64,000 nucleotides of DNA from Fervidobacterium sp. UBA5837 (lineage in GTDB: Bacteria > Thermotogota > Thermotogae > Thermotogales > Fervidobacteriaceae), in the NCBI GenBank assembly GCA_002432805.1, contig DJGV01000006.1, positions 27,050 to 91,049 of the forward strand, given 5' to 3'. Within the stretch, counting starts at the first letter, position 1; each line of letters begins with the position of its first letter. A model generated the notes under the pieces. It worked only from the letters and a program-made list of their open reading frames with translations. It did not search any database and was not told where the DNA came from. This document shows positions 54,341 through 62,384 of the stretch, one piece after another. The position numbers were made by a program, and so were the translations under genes.

Positions 54341-55756
54341 TTACTGTGCGACTGCAACTACTTCCTTTTTAGTCTTAAGTGCTGAAACCATGAATGCTGT
54401 TACAATCGTTCCTGCAACGATTGATATCAAGTAAAGAAGGAGATTCCCAACGGCATTTGGAATCGGAAGTACGAATATACCTCCGTGTGGTACCGCAAGT
54501 GTACATTTGAATAACATACTTAATGCCGATGTTACTGCAGAACCAACCATGATCGATGGAATGACTCTGAATGGGTCAGCTGCCGCGAACGGTATTGCAC
54601 CCTCGGTTATAAACGACATTCCAAGGAAAATGGCTGCCTTTCCAGCTTCTCTTTCATCAGGTGTGAATTTGTCTTTTGCCATGAATGTGGCGAGTGCTAA
54701 ACCAAGTGGGGGTGTCATTCCTGCTGCCATGACCGCCGCCATCACCATGGAGGGTTGACCAGTTGCAAGTGTAGAAACCGCGAATGTGTAAGCTGCCTTG
54801 TTTATTGGACCACCCATATCAAACGACATCATAAGACCGAGGACGATACCTAAGACAAGTGCACTACTATCGCTCATACCTGTAAGCCACTGCGATATTG
54901 CTGTGTTTATTGCTGCAACAGGTTTACCAACGACGTATATCATGCCAAGACCTATTATGAACGTTGAAATGACTGGAAGAATCAAGACAGGCATTAGACC
55001 TTCCATTGTCTTTGGAAGTTTTATAACTTTCTTCAACCATGCAACTAAGTAACCTGCTGCAAATCCCGCCAAGATACCACCTAAGAAACCTGCACCAAGT
55101 TTATTCGCTAATAACCCGCCAACCATTCCAGGTACTAATCCAGGTCTGTCTGCTATCGAAAATGCGATGAAACCGGCAAGTATTGGAACCATGAGAAAAA
55201 ATGCGTTACCACTGCCGATATCCATGAGTGCTGCTGCAAATGAACCTTCTTCTTTGAATGCATTTATACCAAATGCAAATGAAATAGCTATGAGTAATCC
55301 CCCTGCAACAACAAATGGAATCATGTATGAAACCCCAGTCATGAGGTGTTTGTATGCCCCGGTTAAATTTGAACTCTTTTGTTTCTTTGCCTCAAAGACT
55401 TGGTCAACGTAATCTTTTCGCTCTGTTTTTTCTGGTTTCTCACTCTCTAGCTTTACCATGTTCAGCGCTTCTGAAATGAGTGACTTTGGATTACTGATGG
55501 CGTCTTTTACACTTGCTCTGACGATCGGCAGGCCTTTGAACCTGTCTTCGCTGACTTTCGTATCGCAAGCCAATATGACTGCTTGTGCCTGCCTTAAGTC
55601 TTCAACTGTGATCTCGTTTCTCACACCAACTGAACCTTGTGTTTCAACTTTGATATCTACACGCATCTCTTTTGCCGCCATTTCAAGTGCTTCAGCTGCC
55701 ATGTACGTATGGGCTATACCCGTTGGACATGATGTTACTGCTACTATCTTTGCCAT
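54341..55756 (-). CDS. fruA: PTS fructose-specific IIBC component
   Basis: 471 residues. N-terminal IIB domain (1-100) with phosphorylation Cys10 in VTSCPTGIAHTYMAAEAL. A charged linker follows, then a IIC membrane domain of about ten segments (GVSYMIPFVVAGGLLIA; FDMGGPINKAAYTF; GAIPFAA). It imports fructose as fructose 1-phosphate. The IIA domain is encoded separately just upstream. ATG behind GGGGGG. Confidence 0.93.
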   Translation of the reverse strand: MAKIVAVTSCPTGIAHTYMAAEALEMAAKEMRVDIKVETQGSVGVRNEITVEDLRQAQAVILACDTKVSEDRFKGLPIVRASVKDAISNPKSLISEALNMVKLESEKPEKTERKDYVDQVFEAKKQKSSNLTGAYKHLMTGVSYMIPFVVAGGLLIAISFAFGINAFKEEGSFAAALMDIGSGNAFFLMVPILAGFIAFSIADRPGLVPGMVGGLLANKLGAGFLGGILAGFAAGYLVAWLKKVIKLPKTMEGLMPVLILPVISTFIIGLGMIYVVGKPVAAINTAISQWLTGMSDSSALVLGIVLGLMMSFDMGGPINKAAYTFAVSTLATGQPSMVMAAVMAAGMTPPLGLALATFMAKDKFTPDEREAGKAAIFLGMSFITEGAIPFAAADPFRVIPSIMVGSAVTSALSMLFKCTLAVPHGGIFVLPIPNAVGNLLLYLISIVAGTIVTAFMVSALKTKKEVVAVAQ

Positions 55757-55813
55757 ACTTCGTTCCCCCCTTCACTAGTTCTCAAAGTTTGTGTCCCGAC
55801 TTTTGTCAACTTC

Positions 55814-56263
55814 CTATTTTTCCTCAAAAGCTGATACAACGTCTTCATATGATTTTGCATTTAGTAGTTTGTTTCTCACTTCTTCGTGGATAAGTTTCCT
55901 CGAGATGAAACTGAGTAAATCTAAGTGAGTGTTGTCCGCGCTCTCTGGGACTGATATCAAAAAAAATAAATAAGCAGGTTGGTTATCCATGGAGGCAAAA
56001 TCTACACCCTTCTTGGACAAACCGAATGTAACACAAGGTTCTGTCACTGAACTATCTTTACCATGAGGGATTGCAATACCCATGCCTATACCGGTTGAAA
56101 ATTCTTCTTCACGTTTCAATACAGCTTTCTTAAACCTTTCCTTATCGGTTAGTTTCCCATCATTGTAGAGTAGTTCGATAAGTTCATCTAAAATTGATTC
56201 TTTCGTTTGTCCTTGTAAATCAAAACTCATTCTTGACGGTGAAAATAGAGTTCTTACATCCAC
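55814..56263 (-). CDS. PTS fructose-type IIA component
   Basis: 149 residues, PTS_EIIA_2 fold, with phosphorylated His67 in GIAIPHGKD. It accepts phosphate from HPr and passes it to the IIB domain of FruA. GTG start, one base after the fruK stop, so the two are coupled. Confidence 0.92.
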   Translation of the reverse strand: MDVRTLFSPSRMSFDLQGQTKESILDELIELLYNDGKLTDKERFKKAVLKREEEFSTGIGMGIAIPHGKDSSVTEPCVTFGLSKKGVDFASMDNQPAYLFFLISVPESADNTHLDLLSFISRKLIHEEVRNKLLNAKSYEDVVSAFEEK

Positions 56264-56264
56264 T

Positions 56265-57200
56265 TTAACCCACCAACCTTTCCAGTTTTATGGTACTGAA
56301 AAACTTATCTATCTCTTCTCTCTTCGGAGGTTTAACGCCCTCTTCCAATACTTTCGCCGTTGCGCATGCAACCGCTAGTTTGAACAAGTCACTGTCGCTC
56401 ATCTGCTGCGATAATCCGAATGCCAATGCTGCTACCATAGCATCGCCAGCTCCCGTTGTACTCTTGACGTTTACACTTATTGCTGGTGCAATTATCGAGG
56501 AATTCTCTGTTACAAAGACCGAACCTCTCTCGCCCATCGAGACTAAGATTAGCTTTACACCGTTCTTTATAACTCTCTTTGCTGTTCTTACGATGGATGG
56601 TATGTTGTCTTCACTTGCATTGAAGATGGAGTTGAATTCATATATATTGGGCTTGATGACATCAGGCATTTCCAAGATACCTCTTGCGAGTGCTTTGCTA
56701 TCTGCGTCAAATATGACAGTTGCACCTTTCCTTTTCAGTAACCTTATCAACTGACCGTAGAGATCCTCGCTTGCGCCAGATGGAAGGCTGCCAGATATTA
56801 CGAATATGTTTTCGCTATTTGCCAGTGATTCCAATTTTTCAAAGAGTAAGTCGATATCTTTGTCGCTCACTTTGAATCCACTTTGATTGATATCAGTGTA
56901 GATCTTCTCAGTTGTTTCCACGATCTTTATATTTGTGCGTGTGACTCCTTCTACAGATATGAAATCGACCGCTATGCCCATGTTTTTCAAGTATTCGAAG
57001 AACCAATCCTTGTTCTCATTTCCTATAAATCCCATTGCAACAGATTCGCCACCCAATACTTTTATGAATTTGGATACATTGACGCCTTTCCCACCTGCGT
57101 CCGTCAACCAAGAGTTACTCCTATTCACCATACCTTTTTGTAACTTGTCGAGATATATTGTCATGTCTATCGCTGGGTTCAAAGTTATAGTATAGATCAA
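56265..57200 (-). CDS. fruK: 1-phosphofructokinase
   Basis: 311 residues, PfkB family: N-terminal TLNPAIDMTIYLD, DAGGKGVNVSKF and the C-terminal signature TTGAGDAMVAALAFGL with the catalytic Asp. It turns fructose 1-phosphate into fructose 1,6-bisphosphate for glycolysis. TTG start at 57200 behind GAGGTGGG. Second gene of the operon, after the regulator. Confidence 0.94.
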   Translation of the reverse strand: MIYTITLNPAIDMTIYLDKLQKGMVNRSNSWLTDAGGKGVNVSKFIKVLGGESVAMGFIGNENKDWFFEYLKNMGIAVDFISVEGVTRTNIKIVETTEKIYTDINQSGFKVSDKDIDLLFEKLESLANSENIFVISGSLPSGASEDLYGQLIRLLKRKGATVIFDADSKALARGILEMPDVIKPNIYEFNSIFNASEDNIPSIVRTAKRVIKNGVKLILVSMGERGSVFVTENSSIIAPAISVNVKSTTGAGDAMVAALAFGLSQQMSDSDLFKLAVACATAKVLEEGVKPPKREEIDKFFSTIKLERLVG

Positions 57201-57223
57201 CGCAATCCCACCTCTTCATGTTT

Positions 57224-57976
57224 TTAGGTTATGATTCTGACGCCAATTTTCTCGTACTGTACTCTTTCTGATTCTTCGATCCTGTCTGTCACGATGTAGT
57301 CTATTGTATTAACTGGGCAGATGAGTGAAAACGAGACTTGATCGAACTTAGAACTATCGATGACTAAAAATATCTCTCTTGCATTTTCCATCATCGCTCT
57401 CTTTGTTGCGGCTTCGATGACATTTGGAGTCGTAACACCAAATCTCAACGACACGCCGTTAGCCCCTATGAATGCTTTGTCAACTCGAAATTGACGAAGA
57501 GTACCTTGTGCGATGTCACCTACGAGTGCTCGCGTCCTTGTTCTGAGTAGTCCGCCGGTCACGATGACTTCAAAATTGGAATTATTTGACAGCTCGTATG
57601 CGATGTTCAACGAATTTGTGATTATTGTTACATTCTTTGCTGTGATATTTGGTACGATGTATTTTGTCGTTGTACCTGAATCGAGGATGATTGTGTCACC
57701 ATCTTTGATGAAGCTTGCCGCCAGTTTTCCTACGCGCTCTTTTTCCTTTGCGTACTTGTCTTCTTTTTCAGCAAAAGATGGCTCAAATGAGGTTACAAAG
57801 TTGTCAACTGCACCACCATGTGTCCTCTTTATCATTCCAATGGTTTCCAAATTGGTAAGGTCTCTTCGAATTGTGGATTCAGATACACCAAACTGCTTAG
57901 CAAGTTCTGAAACCCTTACACTCTTTCCGTTCTTTATCATTTCAGTTATCTTACTTTTTCTTTCTTCTGCAAACAT
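57224..57976 (-). CDS. fruR: DeoR-family transcriptional regulator of the fru operon
   Basis: 250 residues. N-terminal DeoR helix-turn-helix (KSVRVSELAKQFGVSESTIRRDL) and a C-terminal sugar-phosphate sensor (LDSGTTTKYIVP; VIDSSKFDQ). By analogy with FruR of Firmicutes it would be released by fructose 1-phosphate. ATG 57976 has the right distance from TAGGTGAG; GTG 57985 is less likely. It leads the fru operon and so regulates itself. Confidence 0.9.
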   Translation of the reverse strand: MFAEERKSKITEMIKNGKSVRVSELAKQFGVSESTIRRDLTNLETIGMIKRTHGGAVDNFVTSFEPSFAEKEDKYAKEKERVGKLAASFIKDGDTIILDSGTTTKYIVPNITAKNVTIITNSLNIAYELSNNSNFEVIVTGGLLRTRTRALVGDIAQGTLRQFRVDKAFIGANGVSLRFGVTTPNVIEAATKRAMMENAREIFLVIDSSKFDQVSFSLICPVNTIDYIVTDRIEESERVQYEKIGVRIIT

Positions 57977-58007
57977 ACATCTCACCTACCGATTCTGCTC
58001 TATTGTG

Positions 58008-58034
58008 CTCATTATATGAATGAGTATTCTCATT
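58008..58034 (-). promoter_or_regulatory. probable FruR operator
   Basis: CTCATT (58008-58013), AATGAG (58019-58024) and CTCATT (58029-58034) alternate in orientation, giving two overlapping inverted repeats just downstream of the fru promoter. A related AATGAG..TATGAG pair lies at about 58202-58216 near the divergent gene. Binding by FruR is inferred. Confidence 0.55.
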
Positions 58035-58057
58035 TATGCGCATTTATGATTGATTGT

Positions 58058-58086
58058 ATTATAGAACTTTCAAACTCGTTTGTCAA
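58058..58086 (-). promoter_or_regulatory. consensus promoter of the fru operon
   Basis: Minus strand: TTGACA (complement of 58081-58086), 17 bases, TATAAT (complement of 58058-58063). A perfect match to the sigma-A consensus; strong promoters of this sort need a repressor. Confidence 0.88.
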
Positions 58087-58249
58087 GAAATTTTTAAAAA
58101 TATTCTGAAATATTCCAAAATATGTGCAAATATAGGTACTGTGACAACATGACATATGTGAATATTTTTGTACTTGGAGTTGTGCGTTTGACAATGGTAA
58201 AATGAGAACATATGAGCATTGCATATTTTTCGTCTTTACCTGAGATATG

Positions 58250-58258
58250 TGCTATAAT
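58250..58258 (+). promoter_or_regulatory. extended -10 promoter of acetamidase gene
   Basis: TGCTATAAT, an extended -10 element 37 bases before the ATG at 58295; no good -35 hexamer. Confidence 0.55.
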
Positions 58259-58294
58259 TTTATGGTGATCGAAATTGACGAGGAGGGGATTAGA

Positions 58295-59200
58295 ATGAAA
58301 GTGATTCCTGGTGATAAGGTTATATATACATTCAAACATGATATGGATTATGTTGATAAGGTGTCAGTGGGCGAGAGGTTCAAAGTTGTAACGAATGATT
58401 GTTGGTTTCAACAGATAAAAAGTGAGAATCAAGCGATTGAACAGATCGATTTCAATGTTGTGAATCCGGCAACAGGTCCGATATATGTGGAAGGTGCAGA
58501 ACCAGGTGACATACTTAAGGTTAAGATCATAGATATTGCTGTTGCGGACTATGGTTCTGCAGCAGTAATTCCCAACGAGGGATTGCTTGGTGATAAGGTT
58601 ACTAAGCCTGTCGTTAAAATCATAAGGATCGAAGAAGATTATGCCATTTTCAATGGGATGAAGTTATCGATCGACCCTATGATTGGTGTCATTGGTGTTG
58701 CGCCTGCTTTGGAAGATGGTGAATGGCCAACTGGTAGTCCCTGGCACCATGGTGGAAATATGGATACAACAGATATCAAAATAGGCTCAACGATGTATTT
58801 TCCAGTAAATCAACGTGGAGCATTACTTGCCCTCGGTGATTGTCATGCACGCATGGGTGATGGTGAGGTGTGTGTGACAGGGTTGGAAATAAGAGCGGAA
58901 GTTACGCTCGAAGTGGATGTAATAAAGCATAAGTCGATTACATGGCCAATGGTAGAGACAGATGAGTATGTGATGATAATTGCATCCGGAGATAGTTTGG
59001 AAAAAGCTTCGTATGAAGCGACTAGCGAAGCTGTTGAGTATTTGGAAAGTGCACTAAAGATGAGCTGGGAAGATGCATACATGCTTGCCAGCTTGGTTGT
59101 TGATTTGAAGATATCGCAGCTTGTTGATCCTAAAGTGACCGTACGAGCGGCCATACCGAAATACGTTTTACCAATAAACAAGTTAATGGAAGCACTTTGA
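58295..59200 (+). CDS. acetamidase/formamidase family protein
   Basis: 301 residues. The family's conserved PIYVEGAEPGDILKVKI, GSPWHHGGNMDT and LGDCHARMGDGEVCVTGLE are clear. Members hydrolyse short amides to ammonia and an acid using metal and acidic residues. The true substrate is unknown. Chosen start ATG 58295 behind GAGGAGGGGA; an upstream in-frame start at 58247 would lie at the -10 box. Single-gene unit, divergent from fru and ending in a shared terminator. Confidence 0.88.
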   Translation: MKVIPGDKVIYTFKHDMDYVDKVSVGERFKVVTNDCWFQQIKSENQAIEQIDFNVVNPATGPIYVEGAEPGDILKVKIIDIAVADYGSAAVIPNEGLLGDKVTKPVVKIIRIEEDYAIFNGMKLSIDPMIGVIGVAPALEDGEWPTGSPWHHGGNMDTTDIKIGSTMYFPVNQRGALLALGDCHARMGDGEVCVTGLEIRAEVTLEVDVIKHKSITWPMVETDEYVMIIASGDSLEKASYEATSEAVEYLESALKMSWEDAYMLASLVVDLKISQLVDPKVTVRAAIPKYVLPINKLMEAL

Positions 59201-59225
59201 AAGGTGAAAAAGTAGAAGATGAAAA

Positions 59226-59253
59226 AAGGTGGGCAAAATGCCCACCTTCTTTT
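59226..59253. terminator. bidirectional terminator
   Basis: AAGGTGGGCA/TGCCCACCTT stem (59226-59235 with 59239-59248), loop AAA, with CTTTT on the plus strand and a T-run on the minus strand. Serves the acetamidase gene and the convergent oxidoreductase operon. Confidence 0.88.
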
Positions 59254-59273
59254 AGGTTTTGATACGAATTGAG

Positions 59274-60101
59274 TTATTTCAAATTTCTGTATGCTACTGG
59301 TGTGTTATCTGCCTTGTACGGTGCAAGTTGTTCTTCAAAAATTGGCTTATTGGGATTTTTGTATATTACACCAAGTGCCAGTTTCGATGTGTCTGCTGCG
59401 ATCTTGAATGCTTGCTGCCTGTCGGTTGGATCGTAATTGTCCGGTAGCATGTATGTGTTGTCTCTGTACCACTGGTATGTGTTGACCTTGTTGAATGTGA
59501 CGCATGGCTGTAGTATGTCGATGAGTGCATAACCTTTGTGGTTTATTGCCATCTTTATGAGTTCTACGGTCAAGTTGAAGTTTCCCGAGAAGGTTCTTGC
59601 TACAAAGGATGCATCGAGTGCAACAGCGACTGCTATTGGATTGAACGGATCAACGTAGACTCCATCAAACTGAAGTGATGTAACCTGGCCACGTGCCGTT
59701 GTTGGTGATGCTTGACCTTTTGTAAGTCCGTATATCTGGTTGTCGTGAACGATATTCGTTATATCAGGGTTTTTTCGGATGGTGTGTATGAAGTGGTTGC
59801 CACCTTCTCCGTAAGTGCATCCATCACCGCTCTCTGCAATTACTGTGAGTTCTGGGTTTACCATCTTTATTGCCACTGCTGCTGGTAGTGACCTTCCATG
59901 CAGTCCATTGAACATGTTAACTTTTACGTATTGTGGCATCTTTGCAGCTTGTCCGATACCGGATACGAGTACTACTCTGTGTGGCTCTAGTTCAAGTTGA
60001 GCCAATGCTGCCTTTAATTCGTTTATGATTCCAAAGTTGCCACAGCCAGGGCACCAAGCGATGTCTGCATCAGGAATATCATACAATTTCGTCTCAAACA
60101 T
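59274..60101 (-). CDS. korB: 2-oxoacid:ferredoxin oxidoreductase beta subunit
   Basis: 275 residues. Thiamine pyrophosphate subunit: WCPGCGNFGIINELKAAL, GDGCTYGEGGNHFIHTIR and the metal-binding DNQIYGLTKGQASPT. Cysteines for one [4Fe-4S] cluster are present (CPGCG and later Cys). With the alpha subunit it oxidises a 2-oxoacid plus CoA to acyl-CoA, reducing ferredoxin. The closest match is the 2-oxoglutarate group, but the substrate is not certain. Last gene of the operon. Confidence 0.9.
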   Translation of the reverse strand: MFETKLYDIPDADIAWCPGCGNFGIINELKAALAQLELEPHRVVLVSGIGQAAKMPQYVKVNMFNGLHGRSLPAAVAIKMVNPELTVIAESGDGCTYGEGGNHFIHTIRKNPDITNIVHDNQIYGLTKGQASPTTARGQVTSLQFDGVYVDPFNPIAVAVALDASFVARTFSGNFNLTVELIKMAINHKGYALIDILQPCVTFNKVNTYQWYRDNTYMLPDNYDPTDRQQAFKIAADTSKLALGVIYKNPNKPIFEEQLAPYKADNTPVAYRNLK

Positions 60102-60102
60102 C

Positions 60103-61797
60103 TCATTTCACCTCCTGAGAAAGGGCTTCCACAATCTCTTCAACTGAAAATTCTGAACCATCGTATTTCAAAATTCTATTGGATGTGTCTATTCCAAATG
60201 TCAATTTGACAAGGTCAGCAAAATGGCCCCTTGCGTTTTGCTCTAAGAAGAGTACTTTCTTTGCTTTCTCAAAATACTCTTTTGCAATCTGTGGAACTGG
60301 ATAGACTTGAGAGAAGTGAAGTAGTGCAATCTTATCGTTCCCCAATCTTTCCAGCGCTTCTTTTATGTTCTCTTGCGTTGAGCCCCATGCAACAACCAAG
60401 TATTCGTAATCTGGATTGCCGTAGAACGTTGGTGGTACAAAATCTTGAGATATGAGCTGTTCTTTTCTCAATCTCTTTTCTACCATTTGCTTTCTTACCT
60501 GTGCACTTTCCGTGATGTGACCATATTCATCGTGTTCGTCGCTGTCAACTCTCACTACGCCTGTACCGTATCCCGGTATGCCTCTGGGTGATATACCATC
60601 TTCTGTGACTTCGTATCTCCTATAGGTTTCGTCTGTCTTTACTATGTATCTTTCAACGTTTACTGGCTGCATTTCTTCTATGTTGTAGAATGAGTCAAGG
60701 AAGTACTGGTCAGTTAATACAAATACTGGCACTTGGTATTTGTCTGCTACATTGAATGCCTTCGCAGCTAATTGATAGGCTTCTTGTAAATTTCCAGGTG
60801 CGTATATGATTCTCGGAAAATCGCCATGACCTGCATAGAGTACTAAGTTCAAGTCTCCTTGCTCAGTTCTCGTTGGTAACCCTGTCGCTGGTCCTGGTCG
60901 TTGTCCAAGGTGTACAACGATCGGTGTCTCTATCATTCCAGATAAGCTTATCGCTTCTGTCATAAGGGCAAATCCACCACCAGATGTGGAAACCATAGCC
61001 CTTGCACCTGCATACCAGGCGGCAATTGCCATGTTTGCAGCAGCTATTTCATCTTCAGCTTGATCTATGAGTATCCCGTATTTGTTTGAAAGTCTCGAAA
61101 GCTCTGTAAAGACCGATGTTGCCGGTGACATAGGGTAGGAAGAGATGAAATTACATCCTCCAGCAATTGCACCTCTTGCGACTGCTTCTGCACCGTTCAT
61201 GAGAAGTTGCGCTTTTACAGCTTCAGAAGGCTTTATGTTGTATCTCAAGCCAAGTGTCTTTCCCAGTTCGTATCCTCTTATTGCTGCATTGACATTTGCT
61301 TTGACGACTTCTTGCGATTTCTTGGCAAAGTAATCAGATATGTTTTTTACGAGTACGTCCTCATCGGCACCTATTATGCCAGATAGTACACCTATTGAAA
61401 CAGAGTTTTCGTATATCTTGTTTCCAAAGCTCTCAGCGATTTCTTCAAAATTCACAGAAATGGAATTTGGCTCTTTACCAACGTATCTGCCTTCTCCAAG
61501 GATGATTGTGTCTTTGGAAAGCCTCGACCTTAGTCTTTCAAGTGCGTTGTCACTCAGTGGAACTAATATATCTATTCGGTCAGTGTAACTGTGAACTGGC
61601 CTTTCTGAGATGCGTATAGAAGTTGAGTTATTTCCACCACGTACTCGTGACATGTATTCTTTCGTTGCAAAGATGTGGAAACCAGAACCTTTTGCCACTC
61701 GGGTTAGTATGTGTTCAACTGCTTGTATACCTTGACCAGCAGCACCGCTTAGTACTATCGAAACTTCAGAAATTCTTGAAACATTCTCATCTGTCAT
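60103..61797 (-). CDS. korA: 2-oxoacid:ferredoxin oxidoreductase, gamma-alpha fusion
   Basis: 564 residues. Residues about 1-190 form the gamma domain (LSGAAGQGIQAVEHILTRVA), and the rest is the alpha subunit (NGAEAVARGAIAGGCNFISS YPMSPATS region around 200-235; STSGGGFALMTEA). The gamma-alpha fusion is usual for this KorA type. Two bases separate it from each neighbour, so the operon is very tight. No separate ferredoxin-like delta subunit is present. Confidence 0.9.
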   Translation of the reverse strand: MTDENVSRISEVSIVLSGAAGQGIQAVEHILTRVAKGSGFHIFATKEYMSRVRGGNNSTSIRISERPVHSYTDRIDILVPLSDNALERLRSRLSKDTIILGEGRYVGKEPNSISVNFEEIAESFGNKIYENSVSIGVLSGIIGADEDVLVKNISDYFAKKSQEVVKANVNAAIRGYELGKTLGLRYNIKPSEAVKAQLLMNGAEAVARGAIAGGCNFISSYPMSPATSVFTELSRLSNKYGILIDQAEDEIAAANMAIAAWYAGARAMVSTSGGGFALMTEAISLSGMIETPIVVHLGQRPGPATGLPTRTEQGDLNLVLYAGHGDFPRIIYAPGNLQEAYQLAAKAFNVADKYQVPVFVLTDQYFLDSFYNIEEMQPVNVERYIVKTDETYRRYEVTEDGISPRGIPGYGTGVVRVDSDEHDEYGHITESAQVRKQMVEKRLRKEQLISQDFVPPTFYGNPDYEYLVVAWGSTQENIKEALERLGNDKIALLHFSQVYPVPQIAKEYFEKAKKVLFLEQNARGHFADLVKLTFGIDTSNRILKYDGSEFSVEEIVEALSQEVK

Positions 61798-61799
61798 CT

Positions 61800-62384
61800 T
61801 TACTCCACCTCCATTATTTCAAGGAATATTTTCCTATTCTCTTCCAATATTTTCGGGCTCATCAAATCTTCCATCGCTTGCATGTAATGCTGTATGTTGA
61901 CTTTTGGTATCAATTCATATCTGGCAACTGTTCCAAGCAACGCTATATTTTGCATGCGTGCGTCTGGGAGTTCTTTGAATACTCTGTACACCGCAATATT
62001 TCGTTCCTTTGCTGCTTTCTGTATTTCCTCATCACTTATTTCAGAAGTTCTTCCAAGCCTCACTGCAAGTGGTTGCCAAGATGTGTCGTAGTATGTGAGA
62101 ATTCCACCATCTTTGAGATAATTCATACCTCTAGCTGCTTCGTGCCTCTCAAGTGCGAGTACCAAATCTACATTACCTGGCGTAACGAGTGGTGAGCTTA
62201 CATTACCGATCTTCAAGTGTGAAGAGACGATACCACCTCTTTGTGCAAGGCCATGCGTATCGACACCAACGCACACTTGACCACTGTAATCGACTGCCCT
62301 TATGAGTATCTCGCTCAATAGACCTATACCTTGTCCACCTACACCGATCATGAAGATTTCAAATTTTGTAATTTCATTGCTCAT
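61800..62384 (-). CDS. iorB: indolepyruvate:ferredoxin oxidoreductase beta subunit
   Basis: 194 residues, gamma-type pyruvate-ferredoxin oxidoreductase fold: IGVGGQGIGLLSEILIRA, THGLAQRGGIVSSHL. With IorA it oxidises aryl pyruvates from aromatic amino acids to aryl-acetyl-CoA, reducing ferredoxin. ATGA overlap with the iorA stop. Confidence 0.9.
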   Translation of the reverse strand: MSNEITKFEIFMIGVGGQGIGLLSEILIRAVDYSGQVCVGVDTHGLAQRGGIVSSHLKIGNVSSPLVTPGNVDLVLALERHEAARGMNYLKDGGILTYYDTSWQPLAVRLGRTSEISDEEIQKAAKERNIAVYRVFKELPDARMQNIALLGTVARYELIPKVNIQHYMQAMEDLMSPKILEENRKIFLEIMEVE

